A stretch of DNA of 64,000 nucleotides from JBLWXV01 sp048267245 (GCA_048267245.1 JBLWXV010000002.1:930001-994000), one strand, 5' to 3'. Shown: positions 8,866 to 16,971, numbered from the stretch's first letter. A program made the numbers and translations. Notes: generated by a model from the letters alone, not told the origin.

Positions 8866-10029
8866 ATGAACTTCGATAACTTCATTGCTCATCTCACACT
8901 CTTTGCGGTCACTACAATTTTACTTCGTCGTGCTTTACAATTCTTTACAACGAAGGTGACCTCTCAAGCCTCTTTTTATAAAAGGCTCCAGCGTGTGACG
9001 CGATTTCGCTCTCAAGCACTTGTGGCCGGTGGAATTCCGGTGGCGGCAGTTATGTGCTTACTTTTTATCTTCGAATCTAGTATGGGCAACAGAATTCCCG
9101 CTCCCACGACCTTCACCTTTAGCTTCTTTGTTTTTCTTGGCCTAATTGATGATTTTTTTGAGCTTCGCTCTCTCGTGAAGCTTGGTCTTCAGGTGATAGC
9201 GCTTGGTTACTGGGTGAGTGGATTTGCCCTCAGTGGAGAGTACGCCATCGTATGCGGCGCCCTCTTTTTTATCTCATTAGGGCTAACTAATAGTGTGAAC
9301 CTACTTGATGGAATTGATACACTTTCAACTCGCTTAGCACAAGTCGGACTAATTTACTTTACACTTATCGCGCTCACTTTCTCGCTGCACTTTGAGGCGG
9401 CGGTTTCAATTTTCCTTCTTTCGGCACTCACGATTTTCTCTAAGTATAATCGTGGATTAAATCCTCTCTATCTCGGTGAGACGGGAGTGAATGTCATTTC
9501 GATTACCTACCTCTATCTGTCCTACAATATCTATAAAGCGATTTCCCTAAGCCACAACTTAAAACTTGGTGCCTTTCTCTCGCTCCTTCCTCTTGCCTTC
9601 TATGGGACTGAGGTTTTGGTGTCATTTGTGAGACGTCTAGCAAATGGACGCTCACCCTTTGCCAAGGATCAATTGCATCTTCATCACATTCTAACTCTTA
9701 GGTATGGCTTTTCCCCTTTTAAGAGTGCTTATATGATTGCAATACTCTATTTTTGTTCGATCACTCTTGGGGCCTCACTTAGTCTCTCGCTAGGACTTCA
9801 TCCCTTTGTGTCTCTAACGACCTGTTTAGCCTTTTGTGTCTTTTCTCAAGCTTTTATTGCCAGAGAGTCGTGGTCTATTCGCCCACTTTCACAAGGGATT
9901 GGCAACTTGCTCTTTAGAAGGGCCGCTTCCGAGCATTTACAAAATAATGTCATTAAGCTTGATCAATATCTAGGGACGCCAAAAAATGAGGAAATTCGCT
10001 CCGAAGGCAGTGATAAGCTAGCTTCTTAA
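8866..10029 (+). CDS. WecA/MraY-type glycosyl-1-phosphate transferase
   Basis: An integral membrane enzyme of the polyprenyl-phosphate N-acetylhexosamine-1-phosphate transferase family, with about ten hydrophobic segments. It keeps the family motifs in order: the Mg-binding Asp pair in LIDDFFELRSL near residue 93, NSVNLLDGIDTL near 147, and the cytoplasmic His motif DQLHLHHIL near 270, which marks WecA-like rather than MraY enzymes. It would attach the first sugar phosphate to undecaprenyl phosphate and so start the glycan built by this locus. The ATG at 8866 is chosen because GGGGG lies just upstream; an in-frame TTG at 8854 lacks a site. It overlaps the convergent flippase by 12 bp. Confidence 0.9.
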   Translation: MNFDNFIAHLTLFAVTTILLRRALQFFTTKVTSQASFYKRLQRVTRFRSQALVAGGIPVAAVMCLLFIFESSMGNRIPAPTTFTFSFFVFLGLIDDFFELRSLVKLGLQVIALGYWVSGFALSGEYAIVCGALFFISLGLTNSVNLLDGIDTLSTRLAQVGLIYFTLIALTFSLHFEAAVSIFLLSALTIFSKYNRGLNPLYLGETGVNVISITYLYLSYNIYKAISLSHNLKLGAFLSLLPLAFYGTEVLVSFVRRLANGRSPFAKDQLHLHHILTLRYGFSPFKSAYMIAILYFCSITLGASLSLSLGLHPFVSLTTCLAFCVFSQAFIARESWSIRPLSQGIGNLLFRRAASEHLQNNVIKLDQYLGTPKNEEIRSEGSDKLAS

Positions 10030-11442
10030 TCTTGTAACATTTCGCCTTATTATTTCTCTATAATCCCGATAGAAACACAGTGTGATGGCAAGGCTTAGTA
10101 TTGTGCTAAGTGGAAATGCCACAAACACGTTGACGACAAATTTTGGCAAGCTGCAAATTACATAAGTGATCACGAATGTTGAGATGTGTTTAATAAATTG
10201 TCTTTCAAATTCTTTGTCAGTCCTTCTCGTGCTAAGGACCAGACTAACGATATTACTTAGTACGATTGCCCATAAATAGCCGTAGGCACCAAAGCCTAAG
10301 CATCCAAGCGAGACCAAAGCGATTTCGACAAAAAGGGCCTGAATTTCAATTGTATTTCGCGTCTGCGGATTTCCTCCAGCATTAAAAAATGGGGCGAGAA
10401 GGTAGCGCACAAGGTAGAAGTAAAATCCGATGGCGGCGATTTGGATGAATTCAAAAGCTGTCTTCCATTTCTGACTAAATATTAAGCTAGCAATATCTTG
10501 TCCGTATATCGAAAGCATGCTGTAGATTATTCCTATGAGTGGAAGAATAAGAGAAATCGCCCAAAGGTTCATATTCTTAAACTCGTCTTGCTTTGTCTTT
10601 AGCTTAGAGAGAATTGGAAAGAAGATTGAATTGTAGTTAAGAGCAATAAATTGTGGAAGGGCTACAATTCCCATAGTCCAAGATATAAGACCTAGAGTTG
10701 ATATATCAAGCACGCGCCCAACTATGATTGGAAAAATGAGTGCCTTGAGACTCGGGAGGAGGGCACTCACTTGATATCTACTCCCTAGGGGGAGCATGGA
10801 TTTAAATGTCTTTAGGTGAAGTTTTGGCAAATAGAGATTACGTCCCTGGATGAGGTAGAGCAGGGTGCCTGTTCCTGTTCTTAGGATATTTGCCCAGATG
10901 ATACTGAAGGCACCAAGTCCTCTATGGGCGAGAATTAACTGAGTTGTATAGAGGACAAGTGCCTCTATGAGTTCGATTGCTGCGATTTTATTAAAGCGCA
11001 AGGAGCGCTCTAAAGTAATCTTTGATGGATTTCTCAGTGCGAGAATTGGGAGTGAGAAAAAGAGTGCGCGAATCATCTCGACCGCGGATTCACTCATTCC
11101 ATTATAATTCGCTATTTGCGCAGCAAAGACGATAAAGAGTGAAGCAATAGCGCTAGATAGAATAAGTTGAACTGCGAGTGTGGTCTCAAGCTGTCTCTTG
11201 GAAGGCAATTGCTGCTGCTGCACGAGTACACTTGCAAGACCGATGTCACAAAAAAAACATGAAACACCAAACCAGCTGAGGATGAGCCCGAATGTTCCGT
11301 AGTCTTCTGGCACAAACCAAATGGCAAGAAGGTAGACAGAGAGAAATTTCAGCGCGTTTATAACGATACTTCTTAGGGCAAAGGAGATTATTCCACTAAG
11401 TGACGTTCTTTTAAGGTCCTTTAATTCCTCTTCGCTACTCAT
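10018..11442 (-). CDS. Wzx-type polysaccharide flippase (MOP family)
   Basis: A 474-residue polytopic membrane protein with roughly 12 hydrophobic segments. The N-terminal segment SGIISFALRSIVINALKFLSVYLLAIWFVPEDYGTF has the pattern of the RfbX/Wzx branch of the MOP exporters. Such proteins turn undecaprenyl-linked repeat units from the cytoplasmic to the periplasmic side of the inner membrane. It overlaps the upstream methyltransferase by eight bases and is convergent with the WecA-like gene, which fits a Wzx/Wzy-type pathway. I see no Wzy polymerase or O-antigen ligase in the window; they may lie to the left. Confidence 0.87.
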   Translation of the reverse strand: MSSEEELKDLKRTSLSGIISFALRSIVINALKFLSVYLLAIWFVPEDYGTFGLILSWFGVSCFFCDIGLASVLVQQQQLPSKRQLETTLAVQLILSSAIASLFIVFAAQIANYNGMSESAVEMIRALFFSLPILALRNPSKITLERSLRFNKIAAIELIEALVLYTTQLILAHRGLGAFSIIWANILRTGTGTLLYLIQGRNLYLPKLHLKTFKSMLPLGSRYQVSALLPSLKALIFPIIVGRVLDISTLGLISWTMGIVALPQFIALNYNSIFFPILSKLKTKQDEFKNMNLWAISLILPLIGIIYSMLSIYGQDIASLIFSQKWKTAFEFIQIAAIGFYFYLVRYLLAPFFNAGGNPQTRNTIEIQALFVEIALVSLGCLGFGAYGYLWAIVLSNIVSLVLSTRRTDKEFERQFIKHISTFVITYVICSLPKFVVNVFVAFPLSTILSLAITLCFYRDYREIIRRNVTRLRS

Positions 11443-12316
11443 GGTGATTCTTCACTAGCACGACTCTTAGGTTGTCGCCTAATTCAATATGTTTAAACAG
11501 TGAAAAGATGAAGGCCAAAACCTTATAGCGAAATTTATTAATGCCCAAAAAACCATAGTACATATTATCGCTTTGATTAATCTTCTTAATTGTGAGGGAT
11601 TTGGGGAGAACTGTTTTTACACTCTCTGGGGTAAAGTGCCAAAGGTGTTGCTTTAGTTGATAGCCGTGCCAAAGCCAAGCAGAGCCTCGCTTCATACCTA
11701 ATGTATTAATAAATCTAATTATTCTTGGAATCCCTCCTTTAATATTGGGAACTCCAACAATGATGATGCCGTCCTCTTTTAGTTTACTGGCCGCAAGTTC
11801 GAGAAATTCACTTGGAACCTCTACATGTTCTAACACGTGATTGATCGAGATAATGTCAACACTTTGATCCTCAATTTCATCAAGTGTCGTCACCGATACC
11901 GGATGGCCAAAAGTTCTTTGCCCTTCGCTCACAACTGAAGCGTTTAGGTCAATTCCTCTGGCGTGGTAGCCATGATCTGTGGCGACTTTGGGAAGAAATC
12001 CCAGACCAGAGCCAATGTCGAGCCATGTGCCGGAGGGCTTAAATTTTTTTACGTCCCTAATTATTGGTTTTTGCATCTCATACCAGAGTGCACTATTTAG
12101 TCTGGCCCCCGCGAAATAGTCCTCATCTTGGTAGAGTTCTTCTTCTGAAGAGGTCTGTGTGAGCGGACGCGGAGTCGTGCGCATGAGTCCGCAACTGTCG
12201 CAGGTTACAATTTTTGCTCCCAAACTTCCACTTAGTAACTTATTAGAAGCAAAGGAGAGGGAGTGAGTTTGATGGCCACAGAGACAGGGGAGCGTCTCTA
12301 CTGTTACAGAATCCAA
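11435..12316 (-). CDS. Class I SAM methyltransferase with zinc-ribbon N-terminus
   Basis: A 293-residue protein. The N-terminus has CLCG and CDSCG pairs, a zinc-ribbon-like segment, followed by the methyltransferase core with WLDIGSGLGFLPKVA as the SAM loop, GIDLNASV and SINHVLEHVEVP. It is of the same general type as the gene at 6057-7031 but too different to be a recent duplicate. The start is a TTG preceded by AGAGGAG at five to six bases, overlapping the end of the acyltransferase gene by 13 bp. It is likely to modify a sugar of the surface glycan. Confidence 0.85.
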   Translation of the reverse strand: MDSVTVETLPCLCGHQTHSLSFASNKLLSGSLGAKIVTCDSCGLMRTTPRPLTQTSSEEELYQDEDYFAGARLNSALWYEMQKPIIRDVKKFKPSGTWLDIGSGLGFLPKVATDHGYHARGIDLNASVVSEGQRTFGHPVSVTTLDEIEDQSVDIISINHVLEHVEVPSEFLELAASKLKEDGIIIVGVPNIKGGIPRIIRFINTLGMKRGSAWLWHGYQLKQHLWHFTPESVKTVLPKSLTIKKINQSDNMYYGFLGINKFRYKVLAFIFSLFKHIELGDNLRVVLVKNHHE

Positions 12317-12972
12317 GTGGTCTCCTCTTTTAATATTTGCGCTTTATTTCCGCCAATCAACGAGTTTGGTGGGACGTCCTTAGTGACTACTGTGCCTGCG
12401 GCTATGATAGAGCCGCTTCCTATGGTGACGCCTTTTAGTATTGTGCAACCAGCACCGATCCAGACATGATTTTCAATGGTGACTTTTGAAGGAGTAGAGG
12501 AGAAGTATTCTCCCACTTTTTCTAGTTCAATGATGGGGTGAAAGTCGTCATCAAAGATCTTTACATCAAAGCCGATAGCACATTCGTCACCAATTTCAAT
12601 TTCTTTGCGAGCAAATATCTTTGCGCCCATGTTAATGTAACTTCTCTTTCCGATTGTGAGTTTGGCGCTGGGATAGAGCCAAATCGTGCTGCCGGCCCCA
12701 ATGGTGGTATTGCCTAAAGTTGAGAATGTAGACTTGGGGGCAAGGTGTAGCAGGGCGCTACTATGGTAGAGCAGTTGAGAGTGTTCCATCTGTTGCACTC
12801 CAAGCCAGAGGTTGCCTTTTAAGCTTAGGATCGCCTCTTTGCTCACGCACATTCTTGAACCAGTTGCGAGGAAGATGCGATTTGGGCCAAGTGCTCGTAG
12901 GCCAATGGCGAGAAACGCATTGAGATAGAATCTTAGCTTTACAATAAAATTTCCCATGGCCAATTGTATCAA
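12304..12972 (-). CDS. Hexapeptide-repeat (left-handed beta-helix) acyltransferase
   Basis: A 222-residue protein. The C-terminal half is made of hexapeptide repeats (IGAGSTIWLYPSAKLTIG, IGAGCTILKGVTIG, IIAAGTVVTKDV), the left-handed beta-helix of the maltose/galactoside O-acetyltransferase group. DDDFHP contains the conserved catalytic-type His after the aspartates. It would O- or N-acetylate a sugar. The TTG at 12972 is preferred because GGGG lies six bases before it; the ATG at 12957 has no ribosome site. It is the first gene of a three-gene minus-strand operon with the methyltransferase and flippase. Confidence 0.85.
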   Translation of the reverse strand: MIQLAMGNFIVKLRFYLNAFLAIGLRALGPNRIFLATGSRMCVSKEAILSLKGNLWLGVQQMEHSQLLYHSSALLHLAPKSTFSTLGNTTIGAGSTIWLYPSAKLTIGKRSYINMGAKIFARKEIEIGDECAIGFDVKIFDDDFHPIIELEKVGEYFSSTPSKVTIENHVWIGAGCTILKGVTIGSGSIIAAGTVVTKDVPPNSLIGGNKAQILKEETTWIL

Positions 12973-13054
12973 GGATTACCCCACTGACCTTAGTGGGTAA
13001 AAAGGGAAATATATTAACTTTATGTAAAGCTTATCAGATCAAAGAACTTGGTCT

Positions 13055-13396
13055 CTAGTCCCGAGTGCGAACTTCATGAAGTTCGATTTCAAAGTAGAGA
13101 TCTGAGTGGGGAGGAATGATGTCGCCGATCTCGCGCTCGCCATAGGCAAGCTCTGAGGGAACTTTTAACTTGCGGGTACCACCGGCCTTCATTCCCACGA
13201 GTCCTTGGTCCCATCCCTTAATCACGCGACCTGTGCCAAAGACAAATTCAAATTTTCGCCCCTTGCCCTTAGAAGAATCAAAGATGGTTCCATCTTCAAG
13301 TTTTCCAACATAGTCCACCACAAGGAGTGCTCCGCGCTTAGTTTCCTTACCGCTTCCTTGAACAATGTCTTCAATGATGAGTTCTGTGAGGGCCAT
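13055..13396 (-). CDS. FKBP-type peptidyl-prolyl cis-trans isomerase
   Basis: A compact 113-residue single-domain FKBP with no signal peptide, so probably cytoplasmic. The body shows the family pattern: VDYVGKLEDGTIFDSSKG, FEFVFGTGRVIKGWDQGLVGMKAGG, KLKVPSELAYGE and YFEIELHEV. The drug/substrate pocket residues Tyr, Phe, Val-Ile and Trp are present, so it should be active in proline isomerisation and folding. AAGGA lies six bases before the ATG. A 25-bp inverted repeat sits just upstream (13409-13433). Confidence 0.94.
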   Translation of the reverse strand: MALTELIIEDIVQGSGKETKRGALLVVDYVGKLEDGTIFDSSKGKGRKFEFVFGTGRVIKGWDQGLVGMKAGGTRKLKVPSELAYGEREIGDIIPPHSDLYFEIELHEVRTRD

Positions 13397-13408
13397 GATT
13401 TTTCCTTT

Positions 13409-13433
13409 TTTAAAAGTTAGTTTAACTTTTAAA
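13409..13433. promoter_or_regulatory. 25-bp perfect inverted repeat upstream of the FKBP gene
   Basis: Two 11-base arms, TTTAAAAGTTA and TAACTTTTAAA, flank the spacer GTT. The repeat lies 13-37 bases before the FKBP start codon on the minus strand, just above its ribosome site. It could be an operator or an AT-rich hairpin in the leader. No T-run follows it that would make a clear terminator. Confidence 0.5.
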
Positions 13434-13486
13434 TATCACAGCTTTTTCGTCCACACAAAACTCATCTTAGGTCATTAAAAATGTGA

Positions 13487-14029
13487 TTAAGGTCTTACTT
13501 CATTGACGATGGCCGATGTGTAGCACTTCGCACTTACGTAATCGCCATGATGATCATTGATATTGAGTGGGAATACAGCATCGAACTCTCTCGTCTCAAC
13601 ATCCCAGGTCCACGATGGAGTCCAGTGATTGGCCCTCGACTCAGTGGCGATCACTTTGTAATTGGGCGAGACAATAAATTCGATATTATCTACGCCACCA
13701 TTCATCGAGAAATTCTCGCTTGAGTAGTTTAGGAGATCAAATTTGAGATAGCCCTTATATTTTTTGCCATTGTAGGGAATATTGGAAATATTGCGATCAC
13801 TGATTGAGGTGTGATCTTTAAATTCAATTCCATTAATCACTTTTCTCACACTCTCTTCGATGAGAAGGTTGTAGCTTTGAATAAGGCCAATCTTTGCCTC
13901 GCCATCAAATTCGCCCATTCTTGCATTGAGAGTAATCTCAATTTCACCTTTCTTGCCATAGCAGTTAAATTCAGTGGCCATTGTGCTAAGTGAGGCAAAG
14001 GCTACAGCTGCAATCATGATATTTTTCAT
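13487..14029 (-). CDS. Secreted protein of unknown function
   Basis: About 180 residues beginning with a signal peptide (MKNIMIAAVAFASLSTMA, then TEFNCYGKKG). The mature part is predicted to be beta-rich, with one Cys near each end (FNCYGKK and AKCYTS) that could form a disulphide. I do not recognise a family. The ATG at 14029 is chosen because CGGAG precedes it by seven bases and it starts directly at the signal peptide; an upstream ATG would add 15 charged residues. Location is probably periplasm or outer surface. Confidence 0.75.
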   Translation of the reverse strand: MKNIMIAAVAFASLSTMATEFNCYGKKGEIEITLNARMGEFDGEAKIGLIQSYNLLIEESVRKVINGIEFKDHTSISDRNISNIPYNGKKYKGYLKFDLLNYSSENFSMNGGVDNIEFIVSPNYKVIATESRANHWTPSWTWDVETREFDAVFPLNINDHHGDYVSAKCYTSAIVNEVRP

Positions 14030-14169
14030 TCCAAGCTCCGGGTAGTGAAATTTTTTTGAGGAATTTACCACCACCTGAGATCGGGCAAAAAAAAAATGAA
14101 AATTTTGAAATTCTTACAACCAGAGATGGGCTTAAGCTGTAAGCGTGAGTATTTCCAGAATAAATCTGC

Positions 14170-14736
14170 TCATTTTAATAATAATAGCTTGGCGGTTTCT
14201 TTGTTTTGCTTGGCTGCATCGGGGGATTTACTAGCGAGTGAGACTACAATCGAACCAGCAATTAGTCCCAATATTTGTGAAGCTAGTAATTTGTGATTTT
14301 TAAAGTGGGCAAGTCGTAGCTGATCTTCGATAAGTGTTCCTAGCTGGCTGAAGTGCCTTTGAACACATTCATCAATCTCAGGGTCATTGCCCTCATCAAA
14401 ATCAGAAAGGCCGCGAATAAACGGACAGCCAAAGTAATCAGGCTCACTAAACCACACTGACAGTGCATCGAAGATGGCAAGAATTTTTTCTTCTGGTGCT
14501 TGAGCCTGATTCATATGGCCCTTAACAAGTGTAAACCACCGCTCATCTTTTTGGCGTAAATACTCTGCTACCAATTTCGCTTTGGTAGCAAAGTGCTTAT
14601 AAAAGGTCATTTTAGCCACTTCACTTTCAGAGATAATCTGATCAATACCAGTATGATGGACACCTTGCTTATTAAAGAGTCTTAGGGCGGTATCAATAAT
14701 TCGAAGACGTGCACTTGAAACTGAATTTTTCTTCAT
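14170..14736 (-). CDS. TetR/AcrR-family transcriptional regulator
   Basis: A 188-residue repressor. The N-terminal helix-turn-helix is clear: RLRIIDTALRLFNKQGVHHTGIDQI, then SEVAKMTFYKHFATKAKLV. The C-terminal ligand-binding domain is helical and unassigned, with WFSEPDYFGCPFIRGLSDF as in the YxaF/AcrR-like subgroup. It is divergent from the CMD-family gene at 14854, and the interval carries one perfect and one imperfect palindrome, so it very probably represses both itself and that gene. The inducer is unknown. Confidence 0.92.
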   Translation of the reverse strand: MKKNSVSSARLRIIDTALRLFNKQGVHHTGIDQIISESEVAKMTFYKHFATKAKLVAEYLRQKDERWFTLVKGHMNQAQAPEEKILAIFDALSVWFSEPDYFGCPFIRGLSDFDEGNDPEIDECVQRHFSQLGTLIEDQLRLAHFKNHKLLASQILGLIAGSIVVSLASKSPDAAKQNKETAKLLLLK

Positions 14737-14758
14737 AATTACAGCAGGATACCAATTG

Positions 14759-14776
14759 ATAGACAGACTTGTCTAT
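14759..14776. promoter_or_regulatory. Probable TetR operator O2 (imperfect palindrome)
   Basis: ATAGACA and TGTCTAT arms are separated by GACT. The site lies 23 bases upstream of the tetR-type gene's start codon, in a place suited to autoregulation. It shares the AGAC/GTCT core with the perfect palindrome at 14791-14810. Confidence 0.6.
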
Positions 14777-14790
14777 TTTTTGCTTGTAGA

Positions 14791-14810
14791 TATACAGACC
14801 GGTCTGTATA
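14791..14810. promoter_or_regulatory. Probable TetR operator O1 within the CMD-gene promoter
   Basis: TATACAGACCGGTCTGTATA is a perfect 20-base palindrome. It fills the spacer of a promoter on the plus strand with -35 TTGTAG (14784-14789), a 17-base spacer and -10 TATACT (14807-14812), so a bound repressor would block RNA polymerase. The position between divergent regulator and target genes is typical of TetR systems. Confidence 0.75.
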
Positions 14811-14853
14811 CTTTATCTCAAGATAGCAATTATGCTTTCAAGAGGAGGCTCTT

Positions 14854-15390
14854 ATGTCACGCATTGGATATGTTGCTCCCGAGCAGGCGAGCGGAAAATT
14901 GGTTGAGACTTATGCTGCGATTAAAAAACAAATGGGTGGAGTTATTAACTTATTTCAGGCCCTCGGTAACAGCGATCAAGCCCTAAATGGATACTTGGCA
15001 GTTGCTGGATTACTCAAAGAAGGCAAGCTGACTGCTAAAGAACTTGAGACAATAGCACTTGTGAGTGCTCAATTAAATTCTTGTGAATACTGCACGGCCG
15101 CGCATACTGCAATTGGAAAGATGGTTGGTTTCAAAGAAGAGGAGACAGTCAATATCCGAAGAGGAAGAGTTTCTAACCCTAAACTTCAGGCTTTGATTGA
15201 TTTTGTTAAAGAAGCGATTTCTGAGCGTGGAAAGGTGTCGGAGGATACTTTCGCTAAACTAAAGGGTCAAGGCTATACCAACGAACAGATACCTGAGATT
15301 TACTTGGCAATATCACAAAATAATTTTACTAATTACTTTAATAACTTCAATGGAACAGAAGTTGATTTTCAATCGCCGGAAGACGTTTAA
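14854..15390 (+). CDS. Carboxymuconolactone decarboxylase / AhpD-family protein
   Basis: A 178-residue all-helical protein of the CMD/AhpD-like family. The active-site motif CEYCTAAHT near residues 77-84 (CXXC plus a downstream His) is that of AhpD-type peroxidase-related disulphide enzymes. The sequence around it, LETIALVSAQLNSCEYC, is typical. The family reduces or relays electrons to peroxide-reducing partners; the true substrate here is not known. AGGAGG precedes the ATG. Control by the divergent TetR regulator is strongly suggested by the palindrome in its promoter. Confidence 0.9.
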   Translation: MSRIGYVAPEQASGKLVETYAAIKKQMGGVINLFQALGNSDQALNGYLAVAGLLKEGKLTAKELETIALVSAQLNSCEYCTAAHTAIGKMVGFKEEETVNIRRGRVSNPKLQALIDFVKEAISERGKVSEDTFAKLKGQGYTNEQIPEIYLAISQNNFTNYFNNFNGTEVDFQSPEDV

Positions 15391-15400
15391 TTAAGTTTAG

Positions 15401-15432
15401 CCTGTGCTTAGTATTTAAAAGCTAAGTACAGG
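15401..15432 (+). terminator. Hairpin after the CMD-family gene
   Basis: CCTGTGCTTAG and CTAAGTACAGG form an 11-bp stem with one G-U pair around a 10-base loop, 11 bases after the stop codon. The T-run is poor (TTACATATTTATA), so it may be a weak terminator or an mRNA-stabilising hairpin. Confidence 0.5.
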
Positions 15433-15445
15433 TTACATATTTATA

Positions 15446-16048
15446 ATGATAGAATTGAATTCCAATCCTCTATTGCGAGAGATACATAGTTGCACTCTAT
15501 GTGAGGGCCATTTACCTCTTCAACCTAAACCGATTGTTAATTTTAGTGAGCGGTCTAAGATTCTTATCACGGGACAGGCTCCTGGTATCAAGGCACATGA
15601 ATCAGGGATCGCATGGAATGATGCCAGTGGAGAGAGGTTATGCAATTGGTTGGGAATATCTAGGGAGCAACTCTATAATGATAAAATCTTTGCACTTGTT
15701 CCAATGGGATTTTGCTATCCTGGAAAGTTAAAAACAGGAGACCTTCCCCCAAGGCGCGAATGTGCTGAACAGTGGATGGGACCAGTTTGTAGCTTATTAA
15801 GTGAAGTTGAACTCCATATTGTGATTGGCCAGTATGCGATGAGCTACTTTCTAGGTGAACGGGTGCGGGGAGTAACACAAACAGTAAGTAATTGGAGGAA
15901 ATGGTATCCTGAGATGCTAGTACTTCCGCATCCATCTCCAAGAAACAATATATGGCTAAAGAAAAATCCCTGGTTTGAAAGTGATATGCTTCCAGTTGTT
16001 CGAGAACGAGTTAATCAAATAACAAAGAGGAATCAAATTGATAGGTAA
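15446..16048 (+). CDS. Uracil-DNA glycosylase family protein, probable Fe-S enzyme
   Basis: A 200-residue protein of the uracil-DNA glycosylase superfamily. ITGQAPGIKAHESG near residue 41 is the GQDPG-type water-activating loop, and LPHPSPRNN near 170 is the HPSP loop. Cysteines at about 16, 19, 90 and 107 (CTLC, FCYPG, REC) have the C-X2-C-Xn-C-X16-C layout of the 4Fe-4S cluster in family 4/5 enzymes. It would excise uracil or other deaminated bases. No clear ribosome site precedes the ATG. It overlaps the next gene by 11 bp. Confidence 0.84.
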   Translation: MIELNSNPLLREIHSCTLCEGHLPLQPKPIVNFSERSKILITGQAPGIKAHESGIAWNDASGERLCNWLGISREQLYNDKIFALVPMGFCYPGKLKTGDLPPRRECAEQWMGPVCSLLSEVELHIVIGQYAMSYFLGERVRGVTQTVSNWRKWYPEMLVLPHPSPRNNIWLKKNPWFESDMLPVVRERVNQITKRNQIDR

Positions 16049-16535
16049 TAGTCGAACTTCATTTTCATTGCGCAAGCTAATTGTTGGGCAGGATGAGGTG
16101 CCTCTCTATGAGGCTTTGAAAGATCCAGCTGTTGTCAAGCATATGGCCAGTACGGGAATTACTGCTCACGATTGTAAAGCAATTGTCTCTGAGGCAGTAG
16201 AGCATTGGGAAAATCATCAAATTGGTTCATGGGCAGTATGTATAAATAAGCAAATTGTCGGGTGGGCCGGATTTAAATCCATTGGCGAGTCCAAAAGTAA
16301 TAGACAATATGAGATTCTAATCGTGCTTTCACCACAGTTTTGGGGATTGGGTAGGGATATTTTTAATGAGCTCACTCTATTGGCAAAAACAAAATTTAAA
16401 TTGAATGAGATTTATATGCTTCTGCCAGACACGAGAGGATCTTATCGGTTTGTCGAGAGGCTTGGTTTTATTTCAATCGATTCTGTCCTATACAACGGCC
16501 AACCTTTTCGGCGTTTTGTACTCACATTGATCTGA
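16038..16535 (+). CDS. GNAT-family N-acetyltransferase (RimJ/RimL type)
   Basis: A 165-residue GNAT domain protein. It follows the RimJ/RimL layout: FSLRKLIVGQDEVPLYEALKDPAVVKHM at the start, WAVCINKQIVGWAGF in the central strands, and SPQFWGLGRDIFNELT at the acetyl-CoA pyrophosphate loop, ending with YRFVERLGFI. The start is a TTG at 16038, seven bases after AGAGG. The acceptor is unknown. Overlap with the glycosylase gene suggests one transcript. Confidence 0.85.
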   Translation: MIGNSRTSFSLRKLIVGQDEVPLYEALKDPAVVKHMASTGITAHDCKAIVSEAVEHWENHQIGSWAVCINKQIVGWAGFKSIGESKSNRQYEILIVLSPQFWGLGRDIFNELTLLAKTKFKLNEIYMLLPDTRGSYRFVERLGFISIDSVLYNGQPFRRFVLTLI

Positions 16536-16971
16536 ATGTTTCAAGACTCACCATGATTTATGTCCTTTATTTTTAATTTTTAGTAAAAAGTCTATTTTAG
16601 TGTTTGCCAGTACTCTGGTTTACGGTGGTGAAGAAGAGGTCTGAACCCCCAGCACTTGCTTCAAAGAGAATTGTGAATACGACTGCTAGGTCGATGTCTT
16701 AAGAGTTCACCCACTGTTAAGCGAGTACATCCGTTAATTCAGCCAGCGTGGCGCTACTTAAAAAATTTAGGAGGTTAACCACGATTTGCTACTAGTCATT
16801 GCTACCAAAAATTGGGTTCTACGGTGTTAGCCAAATTTTTAGTCTAAAAAAGACAACCAAATAGATGGCGCAAGATGGTGAGAGATTTTTCAGAGGAAGC
16901 AGCGAAACGCCCGAATGGTAACTGAGCGATACCATGAGTGTTTGAGTTTTGAGGGGTTAGCTAGGGGCAAT
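16536..16971. other. About 430 bp without an assignable gene
   Basis: No open frame of convincing quality covers this stretch on either strand. It contains an imperfect stem, AAAAATTGG (16806-16814) with CCAAATTTTT (16830-16839), and a small GTC/GAC hairpin just after it. The 3' part (about 16890-16960) is purine-rich with a GGAAGCAGC core that recalls SRP RNA only superficially. It may be a structured RNA, a decayed gene, or plain intergenic sequence. Confidence 0.4.

Noticed and set aside
16600..16760. Minus-strand protein-like remnant (AVVFTILFEASAGG)
   Set aside because: Stops interrupt it on both sides and no family is recognised, so I do not call a pseudogene.
16885..16960. Possible SRP (4.5S) RNA because of GGAAGCAGC
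   Set aside because: The rest of the SRP core (GGUCAGGNCCGGAAGGAAGCAGCC context and paired arms) is missing, so the match is superficial.
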